Assembly: GCA_964389925.1 (NCBI GenBank)
Contig: CAYMGE010000019.1
Location: forward strand, 10,500-74,499
DNA from: CALECP01 sp964389925
Lineage (GTDB): Bacteria; Chloroflexota; Anaerolineae; Promineifilales; Promineifilaceae
Direction of reading: 5' to 3'
Length of the DNA: 64,000 nt
Part shown: in pieces, positions 17,484-26,588 of the stretch
Position numbering within the stretch: position 1 is the stretch's first letter
Layout: each line of letters starts with the position of its first letter
Notes under the pieces: generated by a model
What the model saw: only the letters and a program-made list of their open reading frames with translations
What the model was told of the DNA's origin: nothing
Databases searched by the model: none
Made by a program: the position numbers and the translations under genes

Positions 17484-18935
17484 ATGCGCGTTCGCATTTT
17501 ATTATTTTCAATTTTATTGCTTGTGATAAGCTGCACAGAAGAGCTAGAGCCAACGGCAACACTCGCACCCACAGTGGTAGAGACGAACACACCGCGGTTG
17601 CTGCCAACATTTACGCCTACGGCCACTTCTACCCCAACACCCACATCGACCCCAACTGTAACTCCCATCGTCATTCTGCCAGAACTCGATGTGGCAGACC
17701 AAGCGTTGGATGATAGCGGCGTTCTGACGGTGGATCGCATTGTTGCACCAGATGGAGGTTGGGTCATTGTATATGAGGAGGATAGCGTGCTGGCATCGGC
17801 CGAAGTCGAAGCAGGAGAATCGGCCGATTTCACGCTCACTGTTGACCCGCTCGACATCGGTGAAAACATTGCGGTCGGGCTGTTTGCAGATGAGGCAGGC
17901 CAAGAAGCACTCGTCGAATCGGCCGAGATCACCCTCACGAAAAATATAACCATCCCCAGATTTAGCGTCTCCGATCAAAGCGTCGATGGTGACCGCATCT
18001 TTGTGACCGATGTTGTCACGCCGCACGATAGCTGGCTCGTGATTTCAAATAACGAGAACGGCCGAGCGGGGGATATTGTCGGCTTGCAGTGGGTACGCGC
18101 AGGTCAGGCGGGAGCTGTGCCAATCGAGATCACATGGCGGCAGTCTTCCCCATTCTTGCACGCGCAGATGGTTTGGGATGCAGGGGAAATCGGCCGCTAT
18201 GACACCATCACTGATAAGCCCGTCACGGTCAACACTGTCCCTGTGACAGAGCGTTTTACAATTGACATCCCGCCCTCTGTGACAATCATCGATCAGCCTG
18301 TTCTGAGCGATACAATTAGCGTTGAACGCGTCATCAGCCCGCATAATGGCTGGGTAACCGTTTTGCGCTCAGATGAAAGTGGGAACATCGAGAACGTCGT
18401 TGGCTTTGCTGCCATTAAAGCAGGCATCAACAAAAATGTTCTCGTTGAGATCACGCCAAGAACGCAAACCGACACGATGTTTGTGCAAATTCATCCCGAC
18501 GACGGCGTGATTGGCGAGTTTGAATATCCAGCGGCCGATAAGCCACAACTCTACGGGGTTGACTTTCTGATGTTTCCATTTTCGACATCGGCCGGCAACT
18601 ATGTCATTTCGACAGACCAACCTCTCAACAGAGCCGACGGGCGTGCCACCGTCAACGTTCCGCTCGTCGTCGTCGATCTGCCTGTTTGGGTCGTCATTCG
18701 GGCCGAGCTAGCCACGGGCGTGTTAGGCGACCCCATTGGCTATACGCGCGTTGAATCGGGCATCAATCGCAACATCGTGATCGAGATTGACGAAAGCGCA
18801 ATGACCCCAACGCTGTATGTGGCACTACACATCGACCGTGATGAGATAAACGTCTTTGAGTTTCCCGACGGGCTTGACTTTGAGTTACAACGGCGGCGTG
18901 CGCCGTTGGCCGTGCCATTCTCTGTGCTGGAGTGA
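17484..18935 (+). CDS. Repeat-containing lipoprotein (DUF7282-like)
   Basis: 483 residues. A lipoprotein signal peptide ends in VISC with the lipidated Cys17, followed by a Pro/Thr linker (about 22-60) typical of surface lipoproteins. The rest is four repeats of about 100 residues, with conserved starts such as 'VADQALDDSG', 'VSDQSVDGDR' and 'IIDQPVLSDT', then 'V(A/T/S)PHxxWxV(I/L)', matching DUF7282-type beta domains. The last repeat is the most diverged. The function is unknown and could be a surface binding module. The stop overlaps the following glycosyltransferase start, so the two are co-transcribed. Confidence 0.75.
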   Translation: MRVRILLFSILLLVISCTEELEPTATLAPTVVETNTPRLLPTFTPTATSTPTPTSTPTVTPIVILPELDVADQALDDSGVLTVDRIVAPDGGWVIVYEEDSVLASAEVEAGESADFTLTVDPLDIGENIAVGLFADEAGQEALVESAEITLTKNITIPRFSVSDQSVDGDRIFVTDVVTPHDSWLVISNNENGRAGDIVGLQWVRAGQAGAVPIEITWRQSSPFLHAQMVWDAGEIGRYDTITDKPVTVNTVPVTERFTIDIPPSVTIIDQPVLSDTISVERVISPHNGWVTVLRSDESGNIENVVGFAAIKAGINKNVLVEITPRTQTDTMFVQIHPDDGVIGEFEYPAADKPQLYGVDFLMFPFSTSAGNYVISTDQPLNRADGRATVNVPLVVVDLPVWVVIRAELATGVLGDPIGYTRVESGINRNIVIEIDESAMTPTLYVALHIDRDEINVFEFPDGLDFELQRRRAPLAVPFSVLE

Positions 18936-20077
18936 CGTTGAAAATTTTACTCATCTCACCCTACCATAGCGGCAGCCACGCAGCTTGGGCAGAGGGGTAT
19001 GCTCGTTATTCAAGCCATGAAGTTAAGTTATTGACGTTAGCCGGCCGCTTCTGGAAATGGCGAATGCACGGTGGTGCGGTCACGCTAGCACGTCTTTTCT
19101 TAGCTGATGAGTTTCAACCAGACCTCATCATCGCCGATGATATGCTCGACGTGACAACTTTTTTGGCGTTGACGCGAGGGCGTGCCGACAACATCCCGTT
19201 TGTGTTGTATATGCACGAAAATCAGTTGACCTATCCACAGCCTGCTGATCCAAAGAAAGGGGCAATGCGGCGACAGAAGGGGGAGCGTGATCATCATTAC
19301 GTCTTTATCAACTATGCGTCGATGTTGGCGGCCGATCACGTCTACTTCAACTCCCGCTATCACCTAGAAAGCTGGTTTTCCGCGCTCCCCAACTTCCTCA
19401 AACACTTTCCCGACCACAACGAACTCGCCTCTATCAAAACCATCCGCCAAAAATCCAGCGTTTTGCCAGTCGGCATCACACCGCCACCTCACACCTCGCT
19501 ACCTACACCCGATGCTCCTCCTCTCATTCTCTGGAATCAACGTTGGGAATATGACAAAAATCCCGAAGCGTTTTTTGCCGCGCTTAAAGCAGTCAGCGAT
19601 CTGCCCTTTCGAGTGGCAATTTTGGGTGAGAACTTTAGCCGTCGGCCGACCGTCTTTGAAGAGGCACACGCTTGGCTAGGCGAGCGACTCGTGGCGTTTG
19701 GATTCGTGGAGCGAGCGCGATATTGGGAAATTTTGGCAGCGGCCGATCTCACCCTTTCTACCGCCGTCCATGAATTTTTTGGCATCAGCATTGTTGAAGC
19801 GATGGCGTGCGGCGTGCTGCCATTGTTGCCAAATCGGTTGAGCTATCCGGAACTACTGCCGGCCGAGTTATATGAGACATTGATTTACGTTGACAACAAT
19901 GACCTAGTTAAGAAGCTGCGTCACATGTTGGGCAATATCGCGCATTTTCGGCCGCTTTCTCGACAGCTACAAACCCACACACGCCAATATCATTGGCTGA
20001 CGCTCGCTAATCATTACGATAGACAGCTTGACAAGATAGTTGACGCATCAACCAAAAATGGTAGCATAACGACCTGA
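18932..20077 (+). CDS. GT4 glycosyltransferase, tRNA-queuosine mannosyltransferase-like (DUF3524)
   Basis: 381 residues. It starts at GTG 18932 (overlapping the upstream stop) or TTG 18938. The N-terminal 'ILLISPYHSGSHAAWAEGY' and 'RFWKWRMHGGAVTLA' are the DUF3524 signature of the GTDC1/QTMAN family, whose vertebrate members mannosylate queuosine in tRNA-Asp. The C-terminal half is a standard GT-B nucleotide-sugar domain with 'FFGISIVEAMACGVLPLLP'. A tRNA substrate is suggested by family only, and no queuosine genes are nearby. Confidence 0.75.
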   Translation: MTLKILLISPYHSGSHAAWAEGYARYSSHEVKLLTLAGRFWKWRMHGGAVTLARLFLADEFQPDLIIADDMLDVTTFLALTRGRADNIPFVLYMHENQLTYPQPADPKKGAMRRQKGERDHHYVFINYASMLAADHVYFNSRYHLESWFSALPNFLKHFPDHNELASIKTIRQKSSVLPVGITPPPHTSLPTPDAPPLILWNQRWEYDKNPEAFFAALKAVSDLPFRVAILGENFSRRPTVFEEAHAWLGERLVAFGFVERARYWEILAAADLTLSTAVHEFFGISIVEAMACGVLPLLPNRLSYPELLPAELYETLIYVDNNDLVKKLRHMLGNIAHFRPLSRQLQTHTRQYHWLTLANHYDRQLDKIVDASTKNGSITT

Positions 20078-20084
20078 GTAACGA

Positions 20085-20110
20085 CAGATAGTTGCCATAT
20101 CAACTATCTG
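20085..20110 (+). terminator. Hairpin after the glycosyltransferase gene
   Basis: Perfect ten-base stem CAGATAGTTG/CAACTATCTG with loop CCATAT, 7 nt after the stop. It has no T-run, so it may be a fold-back spacer or RNA stabiliser rather than a true terminator. Confidence 0.55.
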
Positions 20111-20173
20111 GTTAGATGTTATAACAGAGCAATGAGCGACCCAGAAAGGCCGTTCGACATAAAGGATGTAGAT

Positions 20174-22324
20174 ATGACTTTAGAAGACAAAATGCCCGCT
20201 AAAATTAAGCGGCTGCCAGAGTTAGCACACAATCTATGGTGGAGTTGGACTCCAAACGCGCGTGAGCTTTGGCGACGGCTCGATTATCCCCTGTGGCGTG
20301 AGACAGAACACAACCCTGTTAAGTTGCTACACGTTGTTAGTTCTGAAAAATTAGAGGCGGCCGCGGCCGATGGTGCATTCCGTCGCCTCTATGACCGTGT
20401 GATGATTGACATGGACAAGGCGATGGGTGATGAAAAGTCGTGGTTTGCAGAGACCTACCCCGACCTTGCCGATCAAACGATCGCCTACTTCTCCTTTGAG
20501 TTTGGCATCCACAATACGCTGCCAATCTATTCAGGCGGTCTCGGCATCCTCTCTGGCGATCACACAAAAGAGGGCAGTGACTTGGGCTTACCGCTCGTCT
20601 GTGTTGGCTTTATGTATCCACAGGGATATTTCCGTCAGCGCGTGCCGGCACATGGATGGCAAGAAGCGGTCTATCAACACCTCGATTTTGGCGACGCTCC
20701 CATTGCCCCTTTGCAAGATGAAAACGGCGATACCGTTTATATCTCTGTCCAGATTGGGAATGAGACGGTCTCTGCGAAGGTGTGGGCGGTAAAAGTCGGC
20801 CGAACCAAACTCTACCTGCTCGACACCGACGTAGAAAGCAACTCCCCATGGAACCGCGAACTCACCTCGCGCCTCTACTATGGCGGTGGTGACATGCGAA
20901 TCAAGCAGGAGATGCTGCTCGGCATCGGGGGTGTCAAGCTGATTCGTTATCTCAACTATCAGCCCGCCGCTTGGCACATGAACGAGGGGCATTCCGCCTT
21001 CTTGTTGCTCGAACTGCTGCGCGAAAAAGTGAACGCCGGCACACCGTTTGCAGAAGCCAAAAAAGAGGTCGCTGCCCATACCGTCTTCACGACACACACA
21101 CCCGTCCCCGCGGGGCATGACGCATTTGCTCCGCACATGATGGAACGCTTCTTCTGGGGCTGGTGGGATCAACTCGGCATCTCCCGTGACGAATTTATGA
21201 AGTTGGGCGAACGTCAAGAGGAGTGGGGTGTTGCGTTTAACATGACTGCCCTGCCGCTACGTCTGTCTGGTTTTGCAAATGGTGTGAGCAAGCTACACGG
21301 CGAGGTTTCACGCTCAATGTGGAAAGATGTCTACACGGACATTGACAATGCGGCCGATGTGCCTATCTCATCTGTCACCAACGGCGTACACGTTCCAACG
21401 TGGGTTGCAGGCGAAATGTGGGCATTGTTTGACAAATATCTCGGCCCTGATTGGCTCTCGCGTCAAGATGAAGCCTTGATCTGGCAGCGCATTGCCGACA
21501 TCCCTGATGAAGAGCTATGGCGAGCGCACGTCATCCTCAAAGGCAAGCTGATGACATTCCTGCAAAATAAGGAGCGTCGCCGCTGGATCAATGGACAACA
21601 TGACCCAACCCAACTCATGGTTGGTGGGATGCTGCTCGACCGTGATGCGCTGACGATTGGCTTTGCTCGTCGTTTTGCCACATACAAACGCGCGGCCTTG
21701 ATCTTCAAAGATTTAGAGCGTCTGAAGCGAATTGTCTTGGACATCAACCGACCCGTGCAGATTTTGTTTGCAGGGAAGGCGCATCCGGCCGATGATCCCG
21801 GCAAGCACGTCATCCAAGAGGTTTACAACTATGCGAAGTCAAACCAACTTGGTGGGCGCATCGGTTTCCTTGAAGATTACGACATGCACGCCGCTCGTTA
21901 CATGAAACAGGGGGTTGATGTTTGGCTGAATAATCCTCGTCGGCCGCGTGAAGCCTCTGGCACAAGCGGCATGAAAGCCGCCATGAACGGTGTGCCAAAT
22001 CTCAGTATCCTAGATGGCTGGTGGGTCGAAGGGTACAATGGGCAAAACGGCTGGCCAATCGGCGAAAACCGCGACTACGATGACCAAGAGCAGCAAGATT
22101 GGGACGACGCAAACTCGATGTATGACACGCTCGAAAACGAGATTGTCCCGCTCTACTACAATCGTGACCGCGACGGCATCCCGCGTGGCTGGCTCGAAGT
22201 CATGAAAGAGTCTATTCGCTCTACGACCCCTCAATTCAGTATGCGCCGCATGTTGAAGGATTACGTCGAGAATCTCTATGTTCCCGCTATGCGTGGCGAA
22301 GGGACGTTGAAAGTCACCGAATAA
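20174..22324 (+). CDS. glgP: Alpha-glucan (glycogen) phosphorylase
   Basis: Start chosen at ATG 20174, because AAAGGATG (20161-20168) sits at proper spacing; ATG 20132 gives 14 extra residues without such a site. 716 residues, the short GT35 form. 'ELAHNLWWSW' at the N-terminus and 'PREASGTSGMKAAMNG' near the C-terminus (phosphate/PLP region) are diagnostic. It releases glucose-1-phosphate from alpha-1,4-glucans in the cytosol, using pyridoxal phosphate; pdxH lies about 3.5 kb away. It appears monocistronic, ending in a terminator. Confidence 0.95.
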   Translation: MTLEDKMPAKIKRLPELAHNLWWSWTPNARELWRRLDYPLWRETEHNPVKLLHVVSSEKLEAAAADGAFRRLYDRVMIDMDKAMGDEKSWFAETYPDLADQTIAYFSFEFGIHNTLPIYSGGLGILSGDHTKEGSDLGLPLVCVGFMYPQGYFRQRVPAHGWQEAVYQHLDFGDAPIAPLQDENGDTVYISVQIGNETVSAKVWAVKVGRTKLYLLDTDVESNSPWNRELTSRLYYGGGDMRIKQEMLLGIGGVKLIRYLNYQPAAWHMNEGHSAFLLLELLREKVNAGTPFAEAKKEVAAHTVFTTHTPVPAGHDAFAPHMMERFFWGWWDQLGISRDEFMKLGERQEEWGVAFNMTALPLRLSGFANGVSKLHGEVSRSMWKDVYTDIDNAADVPISSVTNGVHVPTWVAGEMWALFDKYLGPDWLSRQDEALIWQRIADIPDEELWRAHVILKGKLMTFLQNKERRRWINGQHDPTQLMVGGMLLDRDALTIGFARRFATYKRAALIFKDLERLKRIVLDINRPVQILFAGKAHPADDPGKHVIQEVYNYAKSNQLGGRIGFLEDYDMHAARYMKQGVDVWLNNPRRPREASGTSGMKAAMNGVPNLSILDGWWVEGYNGQNGWPIGENRDYDDQEQQDWDDANSMYDTLENEIVPLYYNRDRDGIPRGWLEVMKESIRSTTPQFSMRRMLKDYVENLYVPAMRGEGTLKVTE

Positions 22325-22340
22325 TGCTAGTGCAATAAGG

Positions 22341-22369
22341 CGTATTGCGTAGCCAGTTTACGCAATACG
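22341..22369 (+). terminator. Terminator of glgP
   Basis: Perfect 11-bp stem CGTATTGCGTA/TACGCAATACG with a seven-base loop, followed by TTTTAT. Its unit 'TATTGCGTA' recurs at 55632-55662, so it also belongs to the dispersed fold-back elements. Confidence 0.8.
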
Positions 22370-22413
22370 TTTTATCTTGTGTCGAACACCGCGTGACACG
22401 AACTGCTCCCACT

Positions 22414-22911
22414 ATGCAACAAGATCAACGACTACCAAAACACACCAACTGCTTTGTCTGCGATGGGGATACCGCATATGGCATGGGAATTGACTGGTAT
22501 GGGACACCCGACCATCAGAAAATTTATGGGACAGTGAGTTTGCCGGAGCGGTATGAGGGGCCACCGGGACATGCACATGGTGGCGCATCGGCCGCCCTCA
22601 TCGACGACGCAATGGGATCGGCCGCGTGGTATGCAGGTCATCAGGTAATGACAGCCAAGATGAGCGTCAGCTATCGCCGCCCCATTCCGCTCAACACGCC
22701 CATTACCGTCACGGCTCGCGTGACAGAAGTGCATGGGCGCAAGGTATTTGTGCGTGGGGAGATTTGTGCGGCCGATGGCACACTGCTAGTCAACGGCGAG
22801 GGTCTATTTTTGCAGATTCCAGCGAATTTAGCCGACGCATTCGCGGAGAAGTTCAAAGAGATGCGCCAGCTTACTCAAGCAAAATCGGCTCGGCTGGTCG
22901 AGTCAGCGTAA
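22414..22911 (+). CDS. PaaI-type hotdog thioesterase
   Basis: 165 residues from ATG 22414; the upstream in-frame start at 22345 lies inside the terminator hairpin and was rejected. 'CFVCDGDTAYGMGIDW' followed by 'GPPGHAHGGASAALIDDAMG' is the hotdog fold core, with the catalytic acid in the HGG-x(6,7)-D segment. It hydrolyses an acyl- or aryl-CoA in the cytosol; specificity is unknown. Its 3' end overlaps the convergent membrane-protein gene by 41 bp. Confidence 0.85.
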   Translation: MQQDQRLPKHTNCFVCDGDTAYGMGIDWYGTPDHQKIYGTVSLPERYEGPPGHAHGGASAALIDDAMGSAAWYAGHQVMTAKMSVSYRRPIPLNTPITVTARVTEVHGRKVFVRGEICAADGTLLVNGEGLFLQIPANLADAFAEKFKEMRQLTQAKSARLVESA

Positions 22912-25750
22912 TGGGATCGTAGAGACCAATACGGAGGCGGTACGGCTGGTTGGGTTTCGGCAAGCGGTGAACATCGCTAATGTATTCATTTGGTAACCAG
23001 CCGGTCGTCGGGCGTGTCCAGTTAGCGGGGTCTGCGTCTGACTGGGCGATGATGTTGTCATTTTCGTCAATGAGATGGACAAAGACACGATAGTTAACAT
23101 CGAGTTGACTCAGAGCGTGCCAGATGATTTCGGCCGAAATTTCCCCCTCACTCTCCTTAACTGTTACACCATACAACATGATGTGATCGGCGGCCGATTG
23201 CCCTACCAGCTTTTCAACTGTCGGCGGTGTCATGCTGCGAGTTGGCACATCAACAGTCAGCGGGATCAATGTCTGCTGTTCGCCCGCAAGCGCAACAACA
23301 ATCGCCGCACGTGCCTGCATCACTTCGGCCGGCACGCGCAGCAAATGGCGCGTTTGAATCGAATGACCAGCCTCAACAGTGTGCGTTGATTGCGCTGAAC
23401 GCTCCCCTACTGCATTCAACGTGTCACCAAATACCAGCTCAGGTGAGAAGGCCACATCCTCTTTAGTCGCCCAAAATAACGATACTAAGACGGGATCACC
23501 CGGCCGAACCTCCGTCCGATCAATGGCATAACCCAATAGCTCTGGCCTGTGTTGCGCTGACTCAACGGTGTTGGGTGGAGATAGCACAACTGAATGCGCT
23601 GGTGGTTCAATTGTGATTGTGCCAAGTGACAAGGTAGCGAGGTTGGTGGCTTGCACGCGCAATGGTTGCAGCGTTTGGCGGTCAAATACGGTCAGCTCAA
23701 TGGTGTATTCGCCAGCAGGGATGCCGGGGATAGGGGCGATTTGTTGGACATCGGCCGCCGTGTGGTCTGGTGGCCATGCGTTGGACGGGATTGCACTGCG
23801 AAAACGAGCGGGAACACGACTGTCGGGCAAACTATACAGGACACCATTTGCATCGCGCAGCGTTAGCTTTGACTGCAAAATCTGTGCAGGCGTTTGGTCT
23901 GTGGCATAGGTAAGATGAACGGGGATTGAACAGGGCTGCTGGCAACGTTGGGGCAACTCGGCCGCAATCAAGCGCACATCGCCGTAGTCTGCTAGGGTGT
24001 TTTCGGCCGATTGAACAGGTCGCAATGATGGCGCGATCAGTGCCAAAAGTGCAACGGGCGCGATCCAAATTGGAACGGGTTGCGAATAACTGCGCTCATC
24101 TTCGGCCGATTTTGCTCGGAAAGCGAGGAAGAGTAACAGCGCGAATGATGCAAATGACACAAGTGATGCGAAAAGGCGCAGGGGCGTTGTGGCGAATTGG
24201 ACGATGACGGTATTTGCACCAGCGGGAACGGGAAAGGTGATGAGGCCATTTGGGTTGCTGGGCGTAATGGGGACAGGTGTGCCATTGACGGTGGTTTGCC
24301 AGCCGACGAATGCGAACTGGTTGAGCATGAGCGTTTGAGGATTGGGAGAGGTGATCGTTGCGGTGAATGTCGGCCGAAAACCACGCGCCTGCCCTTCCTC
24401 AACAATTCCCTGCCCAACAAATAATCTGTCCGCAGGTCTATCTGGAATGAGATCGACCGTACCGGGTAGATATTCACCTGCAACCGTTGTGCCAAGCGTG
24501 CCAACCGCTTGCTCATACGCGATGACATCGGTGAGTGTGGCTTCTCCTTTAGGGGCGTAGGCCGGGAGTGTCCAGCTTTGCGCGTTGAGGATGATGAGCA
24601 GCAGGGTGAGAAGTTTGAGGGGTTTGGGGAGGATTTCGGCCGAAAATCCAATCATGATTGACACAAACAACGCGCCAAATGCCAACAATCGCCACGGGAA
24701 CTGAAAAAATTGTAGCAACGCAATCTGCTGCCAAACCGACTCTGAATAGCCCGTCACCATAAACGCCATGAAAAATGTGGCAACCGTTGACAGTGCGAAT
24801 AAAATGCGCTGTTGTGTCGTCATCTTGCGCCGGCCGAGCCAGCCGCTGATTGCCAAGAGGACAGGGATGATACCGAGCGTAATCGGCGGAGATGGGTTGA
24901 TGCGATTGGCATAGATGAGCGGTGGAAAGGCAAAAACTTCACGCAACGTGAGAAAGTTGTTGAAGACGCTGTAGGCCGGATTGCTCATCAAGCGAGGGAA
25001 CGCTGCTATCTCTTTTTCGATAAATGCAGGTAGCCAAAAAAAGGTAGCGAGACCCAAACCAATCAGAATGATGGAAAACAGTTGCCAGTAAACAGTCAGC
25101 CCTCTATGGTTCGATTGTGTCGCCAATATCGCTGCGTAAACAGTGGCAAGTGGCAGGAGGAGTAGGCCGATAATGTTGTGTGAGAGGAGCGCGGCCGTGA
25201 TGGAAAAAGCAGTCAGCAAGAGCCAGCGCGGTTGGTTTGCGTGTATGAGTTTTGTGATGCCCCAAAGGGTGAAGGGAAGACAGGCGAGCGCGACGACTTC
25301 ACCGAGATTAGCGCGAAAGTGGAGATCGTAGAGTAGATAGGGTGCGTACAGCCATGCGGTTGCGCCAATGAGAGCTGCCATCGGCCGAACATAACAGTGC
25401 AGTAGTTGCCACATTGCCCAACCTGAGAGAGTAACCGCAAGGGCGAGAGTCAGTTGGATAGCGGTCTCGGCCGAAAACAGCCAGCTAAACGGCAACGCCA
25501 CATAATATGGAAAGGGCGCAGCAAAGTTAAACAGCGGATAGCCATACCCTAATGCCAAATCGGGAAACCAGCGTGTGAAGATAACGCCTTCTGAAACAAG
25601 ATGGCGTAGCGCGATCAAACGGTGGAGATGGTAGGCAAAATCGTCGGCGAGTGGGGTTTTAGCGGGGGTGAGAATCGGCCGAACTGCCCCCAGTGAAAGC
25701 AGAACGACCAGAAATGAAGGCTTGGAAAGCCATGACCTTACACGTTGCAT
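22871..25750 (-). CDS. Large multi-spanning membrane protein (6-PTPS-related / GT-C-like)
   Basis: 959 residues. The N-terminal half has about ten or more hydrophobic helices, with 'DFAYHLHRLIALRHLVSEG' and 'FRANLGEVVALACLPF', resembling the 6-pyruvoyl-tetrahydropterin-synthase-related membrane domain and YfhO/GT-C proteins. The C-terminal half is extracellular beta-rich domains with 'RPGDPVLVSLFWAT' and 'YRVFVHLIDENDNIIAQSDADP', typical of glycan-handling membrane proteins. A role as a lipid-linked sugar transferase or in surface glycan assembly is inferred. It converges on the thioesterase gene. Confidence 0.7.
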   Translation of the reverse strand: MQRVRSWLSKPSFLVVLLSLGAVRPILTPAKTPLADDFAYHLHRLIALRHLVSEGVIFTRWFPDLALGYGYPLFNFAAPFPYYVALPFSWLFSAETAIQLTLALAVTLSGWAMWQLLHCYVRPMAALIGATAWLYAPYLLYDLHFRANLGEVVALACLPFTLWGITKLIHANQPRWLLLTAFSITAALLSHNIIGLLLLPLATVYAAILATQSNHRGLTVYWQLFSIILIGLGLATFFWLPAFIEKEIAAFPRLMSNPAYSVFNNFLTLREVFAFPPLIYANRINPSPPITLGIIPVLLAISGWLGRRKMTTQQRILFALSTVATFFMAFMVTGYSESVWQQIALLQFFQFPWRLLAFGALFVSIMIGFSAEILPKPLKLLTLLLIILNAQSWTLPAYAPKGEATLTDVIAYEQAVGTLGTTVAGEYLPGTVDLIPDRPADRLFVGQGIVEEGQARGFRPTFTATITSPNPQTLMLNQFAFVGWQTTVNGTPVPITPSNPNGLITFPVPAGANTVIVQFATTPLRLFASLVSFASFALLLFLAFRAKSAEDERSYSQPVPIWIAPVALLALIAPSLRPVQSAENTLADYGDVRLIAAELPQRCQQPCSIPVHLTYATDQTPAQILQSKLTLRDANGVLYSLPDSRVPARFRSAIPSNAWPPDHTAADVQQIAPIPGIPAGEYTIELTVFDRQTLQPLRVQATNLATLSLGTITIEPPAHSVVLSPPNTVESAQHRPELLGYAIDRTEVRPGDPVLVSLFWATKEDVAFSPELVFGDTLNAVGERSAQSTHTVEAGHSIQTRHLLRVPAEVMQARAAIVVALAGEQQTLIPLTVDVPTRSMTPPTVEKLVGQSAADHIMLYGVTVKESEGEISAEIIWHALSQLDVNYRVFVHLIDENDNIIAQSDADPANWTRPTTGWLPNEYISDVHRLPKPNQPYRLRIGLYDPITLTRPAEPILLE

Positions 25751-25785
25751 TGCACCAGATCATAACACGTTATGGCAATGACGGA

Positions 25786-26427
25786 CTACGGAGCCAGTCG
25801 CACAATCTCCCATCCGTCACCGCTGCGCGAATAGCGGAAACGGTCGTGCAGGCGACTGCGCCGACCTTGCCAAAATTCAACTGTGCGTGGCCTGATGATG
25901 TAGCCACCCCAAAATGGCGGGAGTGGAATGGGGTCAACGTCGGCAAAACGCGCTTCGGTCTCGGCCGTCAATCGCTCCAAAATCGTGCGATCAGCAATCT
26001 CATCACTTTGCGGGGAAGCCCACGCGCCGATTTGGGACCCACGTGGGCGCGAGTGGAAGTATTCGGCCGATTCTTCCTTATCTAACTTCTGCACCAACCC
26101 CGTCACACGAACTTGTCGATGGAGTTCCTTCCACAAGAAAACCAGCGCGGCATGAGGGGTCTCTGCAAGTTCATTCCCCTTGTCACTCTCATAGTTGGTG
26201 AAAAAACGAAACCCCTCGTTGACTCCCTTCAACAATACGGTTCGCGCCGCTGGAATTCCGGCCGATGTCGTCGTGGCTAGAATCATTGCGTTTGGCTCAA
26301 ACACATTCGCCGCGACTGCATCCTCAAACCATTGGTTGAATTGTGTGAGGGGGTCGGCCGCTAAATCAGTGCGTGCAAGCGTCGCTCGGTCATAGTTGAT
26401 GCGTAAATCTGCGATATTTGTTGTCAT
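25786..26427 (-). CDS. pdxH: Pyridoxamine 5'-phosphate oxidase
   Basis: 213 residues, full length. Family landmarks are in order: 'RTVLLKGVNEGFRFFTNYES', 'RQVRVTGLV', 'YFHSRPRGSQIGAWAS', 'PPFWGGY' and C-terminal 'EFWQGRRSRLHDRF'. It is an FMN enzyme that oxidises pyridoxine or pyridoxamine phosphate to PLP in the cytosol. The start ATG is only about 8 bases from a -10 box, so the message is nearly leaderless. PLP enzymes in this window include GlgP and the class III aminotransferase. Confidence 0.96.
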   Translation of the reverse strand: MTTNIADLRINYDRATLARTDLAADPLTQFNQWFEDAVAANVFEPNAMILATTTSAGIPAARTVLLKGVNEGFRFFTNYESDKGNELAETPHAALVFLWKELHRQVRVTGLVQKLDKEESAEYFHSRPRGSQIGAWASPQSDEIADRTILERLTAETEARFADVDPIPLPPFWGGYIIRPRTVEFWQGRRSRLHDRFRYSRSGDGWEIVRLAP

Positions 26428-26435
26428 ATATTTGC

Positions 26436-26441
26436 ATTATA
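26436..26441 (-). promoter_or_regulatory. -10 box of pdxH
   Basis: TATAAT on the reverse strand, 8 bases upstream of the ATG. The -35 at 17-bp spacing would be TTTTAC, a poor match. Transcription would begin within a few bases of the start codon. Confidence 0.5.
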
Positions 26442-26466
26442 TCCAATGGCACGAGTCGGTAAAAGC

Positions 26467-26495
26467 AAAAGACCACGCTGTTCGCATGGTCTTTT
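26467..26495 (-). terminator. Terminator of the exopolysaccharide operon
   Basis: Nine-base stem AAAAGACCA/TGGTCTTTT with an 11-base loop. The reverse-strand reading ends in TTTT, as expected for the wbaP/wecG transcript. Confidence 0.7.
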
Positions 26496-26521
26496 CAGTC
26501 GTATTGATGGGTATTGATTTA

Positions 26522-26588
26522 TAGTACTAAGCTACTTTTCACTCGGTCAAAAAAAAGCGAATTAGCGCAATCCTAGTACTAAGCTACT
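26522..26588. repeat. 15-bp direct repeat at the end of the WecG-STAS gene
   Basis: TAGTACTAAGCTACT occurs at 26522-26536 and again at 26574-26588, where it encodes the final residues of the WecG-STAS protein. The outer copy lies just past the stop, suggesting a small duplication of the gene's end or a footprint of a lost insertion. Confidence 0.65.

Noticed and set aside
20588..21217. 209-codon open frame on the reverse strand inside glgP
   Set aside because: It is fully antisense to a well-conserved phosphorylase, with no family-like motifs; a shadow frame.
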